Source of the DNA: Maricaulis sp048269565
Lineage (GTDB): Bacteria; Pseudomonadota; Alphaproteobacteria; Caulobacterales; Maricaulaceae
Direction of reading: 5' to 3'
NCBI RefSeq assembly: GCF_048269565.1
Contig: NZ_JBLXIK010000001.1
Location: 372,001 to 436,000, forward strand
Length of the DNA: 64,000 bases
The position numbers were made by a program, and so were the translations under genes. Shown here in pieces: positions 1 through 8,794 of this stretch. Under the pieces are notes generated by a model. The model searched no databases. It was given only the letters and a program-made list of their open reading frames with translations, and was not told the origin of the DNA. Position 1 is the first letter of the stretch. Each line of letters begins with the position of its first letter.

Positions 1-506
1 ACATCGATCGGGAAACGGCCGCACAGCATGACCCCGGGCCGCTGGACCGGCATGTAGTGCAGGAAGGGCGGGAACTGGTTCACATAGACCGGATCGTCCG
101 AGACGAAGACGAAGGGGGTGGCGATCTGCAGCATCGGCCGGCTGGGGTGGCGCCACTCATTCTGTGGCGACAGGGCGAGGATCTGCTGCAGCCCGGCCGG
201 GCGGGTCGAGGCCATCGGACCATCAACATTGGTCAGCGTCAGCTGGCCCTGGGCGTTGGGCTGCATGCGCAGGTGTAGATCGATCGGGGAATTGATCACG
301 AAATGGCGCCGGTCGAACTCGACGGCGGCCGGGCAGACGGTGGCCGATTTCGAGGTGGTCGGCTTGGGCACGTCGAAACTGACCGGCTTGGGCGCGTCCC
401 AGATCAGGCTCGCCTTTTCGTCCTTGAACAGCCAGCCGATCTTGTAGCGGCGCCGGGTGTCGAATGCGGCATCGGCCTGCATTTGCCGGTAGAGCTTCAC
501 GAACAT
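1..506 (-). CDS. Hypothetical protein, 3' part cut by window edge
   Basis: An open frame runs leftward from an ATG at 506 to the window edge, giving at least 168 residues. The protein starts MFVKLYRQMQADAAF and has no signal peptide or membrane segment. It is rich in Pro, Trp and Tyr towards the visible end, where runs such as PFVFVSDDPVYVNQFPPF and HYMPVQRPGVMLCGRFP suggest a folded beta-rich domain. A purine-rich stretch (AGAAGGGG) lies upstream of the ATG. Codon use matches the neighbours. I do not recognise the family, and the C-terminus is missing. It diverges from rlmJ. Confidence 0.6.
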   Translation of the reverse strand, partial: MFVKLYRQMQADAAFDTRRRYKIGWLFKDEKASLIWDAPKPVSFDVPKPTTSKSATVCPAAVEFDRRHFVINSPIDLHLRMQPNAQGQLTLTNVDGPMASTRPAGLQQILALSPQNEWRHPSRPMLQIATPFVFVSDDPVYVNQFPPFLHYMPVQRPGVMLCGRFPID

Positions 507-635
507 CCGGTTTTACCCCTTCTGGAACAGGCGCCCAGCCTAGGCGAAGCCTCACGCTGAATCGACCGCGAATTCAGTCTGGCCATGCGGCAGCCGATGA
601 TGGAATTGCGGCGGCGTCCGCGCTATAGCCCGGCC

Positions 636-1529
636 ATGAATTATCGTCACGCCTTCCACGCCGGAAATTTCGCCGATGTCGTCAAGCACGCCATCCTCGC
701 ACTTTGCCTCGAGCATCTCGGGGCCAAGGACAAACCCTATCGGGTGATCGATACCCATGCCGGGATCGGCGCCTATGACCTCACCTCCGACGAGGCGCGG
801 CGCAGCCCGGAATGGGTCGAGGGGATCGGCCGCATTCTCGGTGCCGACATGCCTGATGATGTCGCCGCCGCGCTCAAGCCCTATCTCGACCTGCTGGCCG
901 AGATGAATCCCGGCGCCCTGACCGAATATCCCGGCTCGCCGGAAATCGCCGCCCGGATCGCGCGGCCGATGGATCGCATCCAGCTGTGCGAATTGCACGA
1001 GGCCGATGCGCGCACGCTCGAGCGCCGCTATGCCCGCGATGGCCGCGTCAAGGTCGAGCATCGCGATGGCTACAAGGCGCTGACCGGTCTGGTGCCGCCA
1101 AAGGAAAAGCGCGGCCTGGTGCTGATCGATCCGCCATTCGAGGATCGCGACGAGCTGGCTCACATGGCCGAGGCGGTGATGCCGGCGTTGAAGAAATGGC
1201 CGACGGGCACCTATATCTTCTGGCGCTCGCTGAAGAATCTCTGGGCCGCTGACCGGTTCGACAATGGCCTCACCGAGTGGCTGATCACCGAACAGGGGTT
1301 CGAACCGGAGAAAATCCTGCGCGCCGACCTGTGGATCCGCGATCTCGCCAGTGAGGGCAAGCTGGCCGGTGCCGGTGTCATCGTGATCAATCCGCCCTGG
1401 CAGCTGGAGGAGAAACTCCTCGCCCTCATGCCCTGGCTCGCCGAGACCCTGGCCCAGGGCGATGGCTATGGCTGGCGCGTTGATGGCGCATTGACCGAGG
1501 AAGATGTCGAAGAGGCGGACGAGGGCTAG
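636..1529 (+). CDS. rlmJ: 23S rRNA (adenine2030-N6)-methyltransferase RlmJ
   Basis: A 297-residue protein. RlmJ methylates N6 of A2030 in 23S rRNA using SAM. The N-terminus MNYRHAFHAGNFADVVKH is the family hallmark and fixes the start at the ATG at 636, although the frame is open further upstream. IDTHAGIGAYDL is the SAM-binding loop. LIDPPFEDRDE is the catalytic motif IV (D-P-P-F, where many homologues have Y). Length is close to the usual ~280 residues. It stands alone and ends 73 bp from the convergent GNAT gene. In known species loss of RlmJ gives only a mild phenotype. Confidence 0.95.
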   Translation: MNYRHAFHAGNFADVVKHAILALCLEHLGAKDKPYRVIDTHAGIGAYDLTSDEARRSPEWVEGIGRILGADMPDDVAAALKPYLDLLAEMNPGALTEYPGSPEIAARIARPMDRIQLCELHEADARTLERRYARDGRVKVEHRDGYKALTGLVPPKEKRGLVLIDPPFEDRDELAHMAEAVMPALKKWPTGTYIFWRSLKNLWAADRFDNGLTEWLITEQGFEPEKILRADLWIRDLASEGKLAGAGVIVINPPWQLEEKLLALMPWLAETLAQGDGYGWRVDGALTEEDVEEADEG

Positions 1530-1602
1530 TCTGCAAGCGCCCCGAGGGGGGCGCACACTGATGTCGGCCAGACGCCCTGCCACTCGGATTGCGGCTATTC
1601 AG

Positions 1603-2130
1603 TTAGCTCAGCCGGCAGCGCATGAAGCGCCAATCATGATGCAGCGCTTCCGGCACCTCGGCCCCGGGGTAGGGCGGGACATCGAAGAATCCCGCCGCTT
1701 CATACAGGCGATGAGCCGAGGTCATGAATGGGCCCGTGTCCAGCACCAGCTCCCGGTAGCCGAAGGCGCGAGCGTCCTGCACGAGCCGATCCAGGACCTT
1801 CGCCCCCACGCCGCCGCCCCGGGCAGCTTCGGAGACATAGATGCGTTTGATCTCAGCCACGCCTTCGCTCACCTGGCGCAGCCCTCCCATGCCGACAGCG
1901 GTATCGCCGTCCAGAGCAAGGTAGAAGACGCCGGTCGGCGGAGTGCCCGCGCAAAGCTTGTCCAACGCGCCATCGACATAGGCCGGGATGGTCGTGCCCA
2001 GCAGCCCTGCCAGCGACAGCGCGAACCGTTTTTCCACCTCCGCAGCAGCCCAGTCGAGATAGGCGACATTGAAGCGTGTGAGCACGTCTCGATGGCGTCC
2101 CAGATCGACTTGCTCGAACGTCAGATTCAT
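1603..2130 (-). CDS. GNAT-family N-acetyltransferase
   Basis: A 175-residue single-domain GNAT protein that probably transfers an acetyl group from acetyl-CoA to an unknown amine. The core is visible: AEIKRIYVSEAARGGGVGAKVL combines strand beta-4 with the acetyl-CoA pyrophosphate loop (R-G-G-G-V-G), and YRELVLDTGPF followed by HRLYEAAGF is the usual C-terminal half. I chose the ATG at 2130 because a GGGGGA run sits about 6 bases before it; an ATG two codons upstream and a longer frame to 2178 also exist. It diverges from phzF, so both promoters share about 110 bp. The substrate cannot be told. Confidence 0.85.
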   Translation of the reverse strand: MNLTFEQVDLGRHRDVLTRFNVAYLDWAAAEVEKRFALSLAGLLGTTIPAYVDGALDKLCAGTPPTGVFYLALDGDTAVGMGGLRQVSEGVAEIKRIYVSEAARGGGVGAKVLDRLVQDARAFGYRELVLDTGPFMTSAHRLYEAAGFFDVPPYPGAEVPEALHHDWRFMRCRLS

Positions 2131-2242
2131 TGGCATTCCCCCCGGGTATCCTGCCGGAAGAATGTACTCACTGACCAAGGGTCGCTACAAGGCGGTATTC
2201 CATTTATGAATTCCCGACCTGGTCAGCTCGGAAAGATCAATC

Positions 2243-3151
2243 ATGCCGCATCCCTATCTCATTCTCGATGTCTTCACCGACCAGGCCTATTCGGGCAATC
2301 CGCTTGCCGTGGTGCTTGAGGCGGATGATCTCGACGAGGTCGCGATGCAGGTGATTGCGGCTGAATTTAACCTGTCGGAGACCGTCTTCATCACCGAGCC
2401 GAAGGGCCAGGAGGCCGATTACGGCCTGCGCATCTTCACGCCGAAAACCGAATTGCCCTTCGCCGGGCACCCCACCGTCGGCGCCGCTGTTGCGCTGGCG
2501 CTGCAGGCCGGCGGCGAGCCGGGCAAGCGCCGGCGCTACGTGCTCGAAGAAACCGTTGGAGATGTCACCACCGATGCCCGCTATGCCAGTCCGGTCCAGG
2601 GCTCGGCGCGCTTCTTCGCACCCAAGCTTCCTGAATATCTGGGGGAATTGCCCGAGCTGGAAGCGATCGTCGAGGCGCTCGGTCTCAAGGCCGGTGACTA
2701 TCTGCAGACCCCGGTGCAGGGCGGCATCTGGTCGGCCGGCGTGCCCTACGCCATCGTGCCGGTGCGCTTTGCCGAGAGCATGGCCGATATCCGTCTCAAC
2801 ACGGTGTCTTTCGACGAGGCCTTCGGCGGCGGCGCGGAGCCGGTGGCGGCATTCGTGGTCGCCAAAGCCTCATCGACCGAGCACACCACCGATTGGCGCG
2901 CCCGCATGTTCGCGCCCAATCTCGGCCTGATGGAAGACCCGGCGACCGGTAGCGCGGCGGCGGCCTTTGCCGGTCTGATCGCGGAGCAGGGCGGTCTGGG
3001 TGATGGCGATCATTCTGTCAGTATCTATCAGGGCCTGGAGATGGGCCGGCCGAGCCATATCCGCCTGCTGCTGCGCATCGAAAGCGGCAAGCTGACCGAG
3101 TTGATGATTGGCGGCGAGGCCGTGAAAGTGGCCGAGGGCACGCTGCTCTAG
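2243..3151 (+). CDS. PhzF-family isomerase/epimerase
   Basis: A 302-residue protein of the PhzF/DapF-fold family (phenazine biosynthesis-like; YddE-type in most bacteria). Marker motifs are LDVFTDQAYSGNPLAVV at the N-terminus, FNLSETVFI with the catalytic Glu, PFAGHPTVGAAVAL, and MEDPATGSAAAAFAG in the second half. The repeated-domain length is typical. The start is supported by GGAAAGA eight bases before the ATG. No other phenazine gene is nearby, so a phenazine role is unlikely; most genomic PhzF homologues have unknown substrates. It converges with the hydrolase gene with only a 10-bp gap. Confidence 0.93.
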   Translation: MPHPYLILDVFTDQAYSGNPLAVVLEADDLDEVAMQVIAAEFNLSETVFITEPKGQEADYGLRIFTPKTELPFAGHPTVGAAVALALQAGGEPGKRRRYVLEETVGDVTTDARYASPVQGSARFFAPKLPEYLGELPELEAIVEALGLKAGDYLQTPVQGGIWSAGVPYAIVPVRFAESMADIRLNTVSFDEAFGGGAEPVAAFVVAKASSTEHTTDWRARMFAPNLGLMEDPATGSAAAAFAGLIAEQGGLGDGDHSVSIYQGLEMGRPSHIRLLLRIESGKLTELMIGGEAVKVAEGTLL

Positions 3152-3161
3152 CTGAGCGGCG

Positions 3162-4646
3162 CTAATCCAGCGGCCTGACGGTGAAGACGTCATCATCGAG
3201 GACGCGCGGAATGATCACGCGCATGAAATGCGTTGCATAGCGCCGGAGGAAGCGATCGGCGCCGCCGGGATCGCTTGAGGATTGCGCCCGCAACCGGATC
3301 AGCCCGGTGCCTTCGCGGGAATTGGCTGAGAAATAGGCGATCTTGTCTCCCGGCGACACGGCGGTGATCGCGGCGGCCAGAACCGGCTCATAGGCCTTTG
3401 TCAGCGTCTTGCGCAGAAAGCCCTCGCTCTGCATCAGGGCGCGGCGGTCGAGGTGCAGCACGCGCCGCTCGCCATTGCGGCGATTGCGATGCACCGATTT
3501 GAGCAGATTGTTGTGGGCATCGATCTCGATGCGGGTGATCGCCTTGCCGGCGCTGACTCGATTGCGGCCCGACACGCGCGGCGCCGTCAGCCAGAGTTGA
3601 TAGTCCTGCACGGGCAGGCCGCTGTCATCCACCGCCTCGACAACGATCTGGTAGAATTCATTGAACCGGTCCTTGCTGGCGCTGGCGCGCCCGAGAATAC
3701 GCGCCCGCAGGGCATCGGCCTCCTCGCCATCCTGTGCCAGTTGCCGCGTCTCATTGCACACCGCCAGCCACTCATCGGCGATGCGGCCATAGCCGGCAGC
3801 ATCCTCGACCGCGAGTGCATCGAGAATGAGCCGCGCCAGCCGCCCGGCCGTTGCCGGGTCTTTCGAACTGCTGCGCTTGGCGGCGGGGCGCAGGACGGTG
3901 AGGTGATGCCGGTCAGGCAGGACCGCGAACGGCGTCGCATCGGGCCCGCGCCGCGTCCATTTGGTCAGCCGTGGTTCGGTGAGGCTGCCCTGGCTGAAAT
4001 CGACCGTCATGCCCTGCGGGTCGATATTGGCGCTGGCGATGCGGACTGTGCCGTCCCAGGCCTCCTGGTCGAGGATCTGCGTGCCGGGGATCTGGGCCGC
4101 GCCGACAATGACAAAGGGGCGTGTGCCTGTGGCCGAGAACGGGCTGGCGGTGTCGCCATCGGGCGACAGCCGGTCGACCAGGGCAATGTCCTGCTGCAGG
4201 CATGAGCCGAGTTCGAGCGCGTGCAGGAATTCGGTGCCGGTCTGGAAACCGCGCTTCCAGCCCTTGATGATCCGGGTCAGCATCGAGCGTCCCAGTGTCG
4301 CGAGCGGCGAGCCGAAATTGGCCGGTGCCAGCATCAGCAGATTGTCGACCGGCGCCCCGCCTTGCGGATAGGTGTCCGCCAGCCAGCGCCGGGCGACCAG
4401 GGCTCCGGTGGAATGAACGATCAGGTGAAAGCGCGGCGGCAAGCGTCCATCGCCCTGCATTTCGGTGATCACTGCCTGCATCCGCCGCGCGGAGTCGGCG
4501 ACATGGACATCGTCAGCCATGGACGGGTAGCCGCCGAGGAAAAGGTCGGCGGTCTGATAGCCGTGACCGGTCAGGAAATGCCCGACCTCGGCCATGGATT
4601 TGTCGGGCGCACTCCACCCGTGGATCAGCAACACATGACCTGGCAT
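3162..4646 (-). CDS. Alpha/beta hydrolase with long C-terminal extension
   Basis: A 494-residue protein. The first ~270 residues are an alpha/beta hydrolase: HVLLIHGWSAPDKSM gives the oxyanion-hole strand and FHLIVHSTGALVARRWL the nucleophile elbow, with H-S-T-G in place of the usual G-x-S-x-G. The last ~220 residues have no motif I recognise and look like a beta-rich domain (for example DSGLPVQDYQLWLTAPRVSG). There is no signal peptide, so it is probably cytoplasmic. GAGG lies about 7 bases before the ATG. A lipase- or PGAP1-like role is possible; the substrate is unknown. The two-domain architecture is unusual for this short-motif hydrolase class. Confidence 0.8.
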   Translation of the reverse strand: MPGHVLLIHGWSAPDKSMAEVGHFLTGHGYQTADLFLGGYPSMADDVHVADSARRMQAVITEMQGDGRLPPRFHLIVHSTGALVARRWLADTYPQGGAPVDNLLMLAPANFGSPLATLGRSMLTRIIKGWKRGFQTGTEFLHALELGSCLQQDIALVDRLSPDGDTASPFSATGTRPFVIVGAAQIPGTQILDQEAWDGTVRIASANIDPQGMTVDFSQGSLTEPRLTKWTRRGPDATPFAVLPDRHHLTVLRPAAKRSSSKDPATAGRLARLILDALAVEDAAGYGRIADEWLAVCNETRQLAQDGEEADALRARILGRASASKDRFNEFYQIVVEAVDDSGLPVQDYQLWLTAPRVSGRNRVSAGKAITRIEIDAHNNLLKSVHRNRRNGERRVLHLDRRALMQSEGFLRKTLTKAYEPVLAAAITAVSPGDKIAYFSANSREGTGLIRLRAQSSSDPGGADRFLRRYATHFMRVIIPRVLDDDVFTVRPLD

Positions 4647-4722
4647 GGCGAAACCTCACAGCGAATGAGGTCGCCATCCTATCACACCTTCAGGGTGTCC
4701 GGGACAAATTCAAACGCAGAGG

Positions 4723-5601
4723 CTAGTAATCATCCTCGGCGCTGTCCCACCACGGGTGCCAGTCGGGCAGGTCGGTCGAGACCCTGAGCGGGAAATCGGG
4801 GGCGCGTTTCTCGAGGAAGGACATCACGCCTTCCATAGCGTCCGGCCCGGTTCCGGCCTGCAAGATGCCCTGGGTTTCGACCCGGTGCGCATCCATTGGA
4901 TGACCGGCGCCCAGCATGCGCCAGGCCATGCGGCGCATCAGCGTCACCGAAACCGGCGCGCAGCGTTCGACGATCTCGCGGGCGCGCTTGCGCGCTTCCG
5001 GCATCAGATCGACGGCCGGGACAACGCGCGCCACCAGACCGGATTCGAAGGCCTCGGCCGCGGTGAAGGTGCGACCGGTCAGGCCCCAGTCCATCGCGGT
5101 GGAAATTCCGACCACGCGCGGCAGGAACCAGCTGGCGCAACCGTCCCAGACAATGCCGCGGCGCGCGAAGGGGTAGGCGAATTTGGCCTCGATCGAGGCG
5201 AGGCGGATATCCATCGGCAGGATCATCGTTGCCCCGATCCCGACGGCTGCGCCATTGATGGCGCCGATCACCGGTTTGAGACTGTCCCAGATGCGCAGGT
5301 TGAGCTTGCCGCCGGCATCGCGCCATTTCGGATCGGAACTGTCGAACTCGCCGCTGTCCTGCGACTGTCCGATCAGATCGAACGTCTCGGCGCCCATCGA
5401 CAGGTCGGCGCCGGCGCAGAAGGCCGGTGGCTCACCGGCCACGATCACGGCGCGGACCTCGTCATCCCCGTCGCTGGCGTCGAAGGCGGCGATCAGTTCA
5501 TCGCCCATCTCATAGGTGAAGGCGTTGAGCCGGTGCGGCCGGTTCAGCGTGATGGTCGCGACGTGGTCTTCAACGGCGTAGCTGATGGTATTGTATGTCA
5601 T
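4723..5601 (-). CDS. Enoyl-CoA hydratase/isomerase (crotonase) family protein
   Basis: A 292-residue crotonase-fold protein acting on an acyl-CoA ester. VATITLNRPHRLNAFTYEM is the N-terminal signature, and PPAFCAGADLSMG carries the first oxyanion-hole Gly region of the CoA-binding fold. AINGAAVGIGATMILPMDI gives the second oxyanion-hole segment with the conserved G-x-G. The position of the catalytic Glu in hydratases is occupied by RRGIVWDGCASWFLPR, which has no clear hydratase Glu pair, so isomerase or another crotonase chemistry is as likely. The ribosome site is weak. No beta-oxidation partner is adjacent. Confidence 0.88.
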   Translation of the reverse strand: MTYNTISYAVEDHVATITLNRPHRLNAFTYEMGDELIAAFDASDGDDEVRAVIVAGEPPAFCAGADLSMGAETFDLIGQSQDSGEFDSSDPKWRDAGGKLNLRIWDSLKPVIGAINGAAVGIGATMILPMDIRLASIEAKFAYPFARRGIVWDGCASWFLPRVVGISTAMDWGLTGRTFTAAEAFESGLVARVVPAVDLMPEARKRAREIVERCAPVSVTLMRRMAWRMLGAGHPMDAHRVETQGILQAGTGPDAMEGVMSFLEKRAPDFPLRVSTDLPDWHPWWDSAEDDY

Positions 5602-5665
5602 GTGGCCGGGTCCCCCGTCTCAAACCTGGGGTCACGCTATCAGACGTGCGGCGCGCTGCCACCTG

Positions 5666-6925
5666 TCATGCAGGCGTATCGCTCCCGGCCTCGTCCTCGA
5701 TGGCGTTGGCAAACAGCCGCCCCCGCTCGGTGACCAGCACAACGAGTATGGTCAGCCCACCCATCACCGCCTGACCTGTCACCAGTGGCACAGGCGTGCC
5801 GTCATAGAGCTGGCCGATATAGGCACCGGCGAGCGCCGCAAGAACTCCGGTCATGAAGCCATAGGCGGCCGAGGCGGTGCCGGCGATATGGCCGACGGGC
5901 TCCATCGCCAGGGCACTGAAATTGGCGCCGATCAGGCCGAGCAATGCCATTGCTGCGGCCAGCATCACCATGAAGACGAGAAGATTGTCGACGCCGGCCA
6001 TCAACATTGCCGCATGGGCAGCGCTGATCGCGGTGAAGGCGATCAGGGCCCAGTGGGACAGGCGGCGCTGGCCCAGCCGCATCACCAGACGGGAATTGGC
6101 ATAGCTGGTCACGCCCATGCCCAAGGCGATGGCCGCAAAGGCGAGGGGGAAACGGTCACCGAGCTGGAAATGCTCGGCAAAGATCTGTTCCGACGATCCC
6201 AGAAAGGCGTAGAGGCCGCTGAAGAACGCAGCCCCGGCCAGGGTGTAGCCCAGGGTCAGGCGCGTCGTCATGGCTTCGGCAAAGGCGTGGATCGACGTGC
6301 CCCAGCCGAGCTTCTGGCGAAATTCCGGGTGCAGGGTCTCGGGCATGCGGAAATACAGCCAGACCATCAGACCCAGGGCGAAGACGACCAGAAATCCGAA
6401 AATGCCCTGCCACGGCGCGATGAACAGGATCAGCTGCCCCAGGCTCGGGGCCAGCACCGGCACGGCCATGAACACCGTCATCACCATCGACATGACTTCG
6501 GCCATGCGGCGGCCGGAGGTGAGGTCACGGGCAATCGCGGTTGCGATAACGCGGCAGGCTGCCGCTGCAGCGCCCTGGAAGACGCGCGCGACCAGCAGCA
6601 TGTCAAAGCTCTGCGATGCCATGCAGACCAGGCTGGTGACCAGGAACAGGCCCAGCGCGCCGAGGATGACCGGCTTGCGGCCATAGGCGTCCGACAGCGG
6701 GCCATAGATCAGTTGTGCACCGCCAAAGCCGAGCAGATAGGCGGTGATGACATATTGGCGGTCATTGGTGTGGTCGGTGCCGAGATCGGCGGCGATATCA
6801 TCGAGCGCCGGCAGCATCATGTCGATCGCCAGCGCGACCACAGCCGTCATCGCGACCAGCAGCGCCACAAGCTCGCCCAGCTTCATCGACGCGGGTGCGG
6901 GCCCCGGATGGACCGTCTCTTTCAT
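5666..6925 (-). CDS. Bcr/CflA-family (DHA1) multidrug efflux MFS transporter
   Basis: A 419-residue inner-membrane protein with about 12 hydrophobic helices. It is probably a proton-coupled drug exporter. GPLSDAYGRKPVIL after the second helix is the MFS motif A, and the opening helix ALAIDMMLPALDDIAADLG is typical of Bcr/CflA members. I chose the ATG at 6925, preceded by GAGGGGG about 6 bases upstream; the frame extends to 6997 but without a ribosome site. It reads alone, leftward, downstream of the haemoglobin gene with an 88-bp gap. Substrates cannot be deduced. Confidence 0.9.
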   Translation of the reverse strand: MKETVHPGPAPASMKLGELVALLVAMTAVVALAIDMMLPALDDIAADLGTDHTNDRQYVITAYLLGFGGAQLIYGPLSDAYGRKPVILGALGLFLVTSLVCMASQSFDMLLVARVFQGAAAAACRVIATAIARDLTSGRRMAEVMSMVMTVFMAVPVLAPSLGQLILFIAPWQGIFGFLVVFALGLMVWLYFRMPETLHPEFRQKLGWGTSIHAFAEAMTTRLTLGYTLAGAAFFSGLYAFLGSSEQIFAEHFQLGDRFPLAFAAIALGMGVTSYANSRLVMRLGQRRLSHWALIAFTAISAAHAAMLMAGVDNLLVFMVMLAAAMALLGLIGANFSALAMEPVGHIAGTASAAYGFMTGVLAALAGAYIGQLYDGTPVPLVTGQAVMGGLTILVVLVTERGRLFANAIEDEAGSDTPA

Positions 6926-7013
6926 CGGAGCCCCCTCAACATCGCGTGCGCCCGGACGGCACACATGCGCAAGGATGCCCGATGTTGCAAGGCACAAACT
7001 GCGCTGCGGCGGC

Positions 7014-7451
7014 TCAGCCCTGTTTTGGATTGTAGAAGATATTCAGCTGGAAGCTCTGCGCGATCCTGTGGGCGCGGTCCATGAAATGCGCCTGCGCTGC
7101 CTCGCTGGCACCGATCTCGCCGAGGGTCTGTTCAAACAGCGCCAGCCAGGTCTCGAAATGCTGCGGCGTCAGCCCGGTCAGTTTCATGTGCGCCGGCATC
7201 GGCCGGCCGGAATAGCTGCCATCATGCAGCATGATCGATGACCAGAAGCGTTTCAGCTTTGCCAGGTGCTCGTCCCAGCCATCGCCGATCTCGCCGTCAA
7301 AGATCGGGCCGAGCACGGCATCGGCGCGGACATGGGCGTAGAAGCCATCGACCAGGCGGGAGATCAGCGCTGCATCAATCCCCATGGCGGACGCAGCACT
7401 ACGCGCGGCCTCGCGCGCCTCGGTGGCGCGGATCGGATTGGGGGTGCTCAT
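7014..7451 (-). CDS. Group III truncated haemoglobin
   Basis: A 145-residue globin-like protein with the spacing of group III (Ctb-type) truncated haemoglobins. FYAHVRADAVLGPIFD covers helix B, and GWDEHLAKLKRFWSSIML covers helices C/E. MPAHMKLTGLTPQHFETWL carries the probable proximal His region, and AHRIAQSFQLNIFYN ends the fold. Known members bind O2 or NO in the cytoplasm and are linked to nitrosative stress or micro-aerobic growth. The start at 7451 removes an unlikely 19-residue extension. No NO-responsive regulator is next to it. Confidence 0.87.
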   Translation of the reverse strand: MSTPNPIRATEAREAARSAASAMGIDAALISRLVDGFYAHVRADAVLGPIFDGEIGDGWDEHLAKLKRFWSSIMLHDGSYSGRPMPAHMKLTGLTPQHFETWLALFEQTLGEIGASEAAQAHFMDRAHRIAQSFQLNIFYNPKQG

Positions 7452-7565
7452 GCCGGATACTCCAGGGACAGGTGAGGAGAGGCTAGGCGGCACGGCCGTG
7501 CGCGGCAAGCGCGCCGGGCGCGGCCTGGTGTCGCGTCATCCGGGCTGTTCAGGCCCCCTGCTTGC

Positions 7566-8276
7566 CTAGCCAAACACACGCCGCAGGATGTCGCTGCCGC
7601 GTTGCACCGGATCCTGGCGGATGGCGCGCTCTTCCTGGCCGATATAGTGGAAGACGCCATCGATGGCGCGGCCCACGGCATGATCGGTGACCGTGTCCCG
7701 CAGCGAGCCGGTGGCGCTGCGATTGCCGAACAGGCCGCCCAGCAGGCTCTGGCCGCGCGAAATCTGGGGCTCGACCGCGTCGACGGCACGATAGGCGCCC
7801 GATCCGGTCAGGCCGTCCTCCATCGAGGGCCGCAACAGGGTGGTGAGGCGGTTCTCGCTGCGGCCGCGCAGATAATCGGTCGCTGCGGTGTCACCGCCGC
7901 GCACGATCGAGACGGCATCGTTGACGCTGATCGATTGCACGGCATCGGTGAAAATGCGCCCGGCTGCGGGCATCGCCGCCTCGGCGGAACGATTGATACG
8001 CAATTCCAGATCATCGACCGGACCCGACATGCCAACGCGGCTGAGCTGGCTCTGCAGGCTGGCGAGCTGGCGCGGCAGCGGGATGTGAACCGCCGGATCG
8101 CCGAAAAAGCCATCGGCCTGGCCCAGGCGCTGGGTGGCCAGGCGCGACGCTGTCTCCAGCGCAGCGCGAATGCCCGAGCGGGCATCGGTCTGGCTCAACC
8201 GGCCAAAATTCTGGGCCAGGGCCGCCGGAGCGATGGTGAGGGCAAGGGTGGAAATGATGAATTGGCGTCGCAGCAT
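7566..8276 (-). CDS. DUF4197-domain exported protein
   Basis: A 236-residue protein with an N-terminal signal of the form MLRRQFIISTLALTIAPAALAQ; the RRQF start resembles but does not meet a Tat motif. The mature part has DUF4197 features: GIRAALETASRLATQRLG near the start, PVDDLELRINRSAEAAMPAA in the middle, SVNDAVSIVRGGDTAATDYL, and a C-terminal DHAVGRAIDGVFHYIGQEE. The family is widespread in proteobacteria and its function is unknown. GGAGGA lies about 6 bases before the ATG. It follows yjdM at 65 bp on the same strand and may be co-transcribed with it. Confidence 0.9.
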   Translation of the reverse strand: MLRRQFIISTLALTIAPAALAQNFGRLSQTDARSGIRAALETASRLATQRLGQADGFFGDPAVHIPLPRQLASLQSQLSRVGMSGPVDDLELRINRSAEAAMPAAGRIFTDAVQSISVNDAVSIVRGGDTAATDYLRGRSENRLTTLLRPSMEDGLTGSGAYRAVDAVEPQISRGQSLLGGLFGNRSATGSLRDTVTDHAVGRAIDGVFHYIGQEERAIRQDPVQRGSDILRRVFG

Positions 8277-8341
8277 GACAGTCCTCCAGCGATTATCGTC
8301 GCGCCCTTCGCCTGAACCGGGCTTGAACGGCGCGCGGTCCG

Positions 8342-8674
8342 TCAGGCCTTCTTGACGAATTCCGACTTCAGCTGAATCGCGCCGACGCCGTCAATGCGGC
8401 AATCGATATCATGATCGCCTTCGACCAGGCGGATATTCTTGACCTTGGTGCCGACCTTCACCACCAGGGACGAACCCTTGACCTTGAGGTCCTTGATCAC
8501 GGTGACCGTATCGCCATCGACCAGTTCGGCCCCGTTGGCATCACGCCAGACCGGCCCGCTCTCGGCCGCAGCCTCCGCCGACCACTCATGCGCACACTCC
8601 GGACAGATCAGCAGCGGGCCATCCTCATAAGTGTAGACACAGGCGCATTTCGGGCAGGGGGGCAATTCGGACAT
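8342..8674 (-). CDS. yjdM: Zinc-ribbon YjdM (PhnA) family protein
   Basis: A 110-residue protein. The N-terminal zinc ribbon has two C-x2-C pairs (CPKC and CPEC, about 15 residues apart). The C-terminal part, GDTVTVIKDLKVKGSS followed by VGTKVKNIRLVEGDHDIDC, is the PhnA/YjdM beta domain. Length and motif order match the family. It was once called alkylphosphonate utilisation protein PhnA, but no phosphonate genes are nearby and a direct role is doubtful. GGAG stands about 7 bases before the ATG. Confidence 0.93.
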   Translation of the reverse strand: MSELPPCPKCACVYTYEDGPLLICPECAHEWSAEAAAESGPVWRDANGAELVDGDTVTVIKDLKVKGSSLVVKVGTKVKNIRLVEGDHDIDCRIDGVGAIQLKSEFVKKA

Positions 8675-8794
8675 GACAGGCTCCGGCGGCAGGATTTGAA
8701 CGCCAGCGGCTTAGGCGCTTTGCGCCGGTTTGTCGATGCGCCGGGGTGGAGCCGGTCAGAACGGGGTGCAGGTTCGGCGCGGCTTGCTTGCGGG

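Noticed and set aside
552..1583. Long antisense frame opposite rlmJ
   Set aside because: The sense frame has clear RlmJ motifs; the antisense frame has no domain and arises from GC-rich codon use.
1590..1630. tRNA-like stretch TTAGCTCAGCCGGCAGCGC
   Set aside because: It resembles a tRNA D-arm, but no anticodon stem, T-arm or acceptor partner follows, and it lies within the 3' end of the GNAT gene.
5585..7084. 499-residue plus-strand frame opposite the MFS gene
   Set aside because: It is rich in His, Gln and Arg with no hydrophobic core or motif and mirrors a clear transporter.
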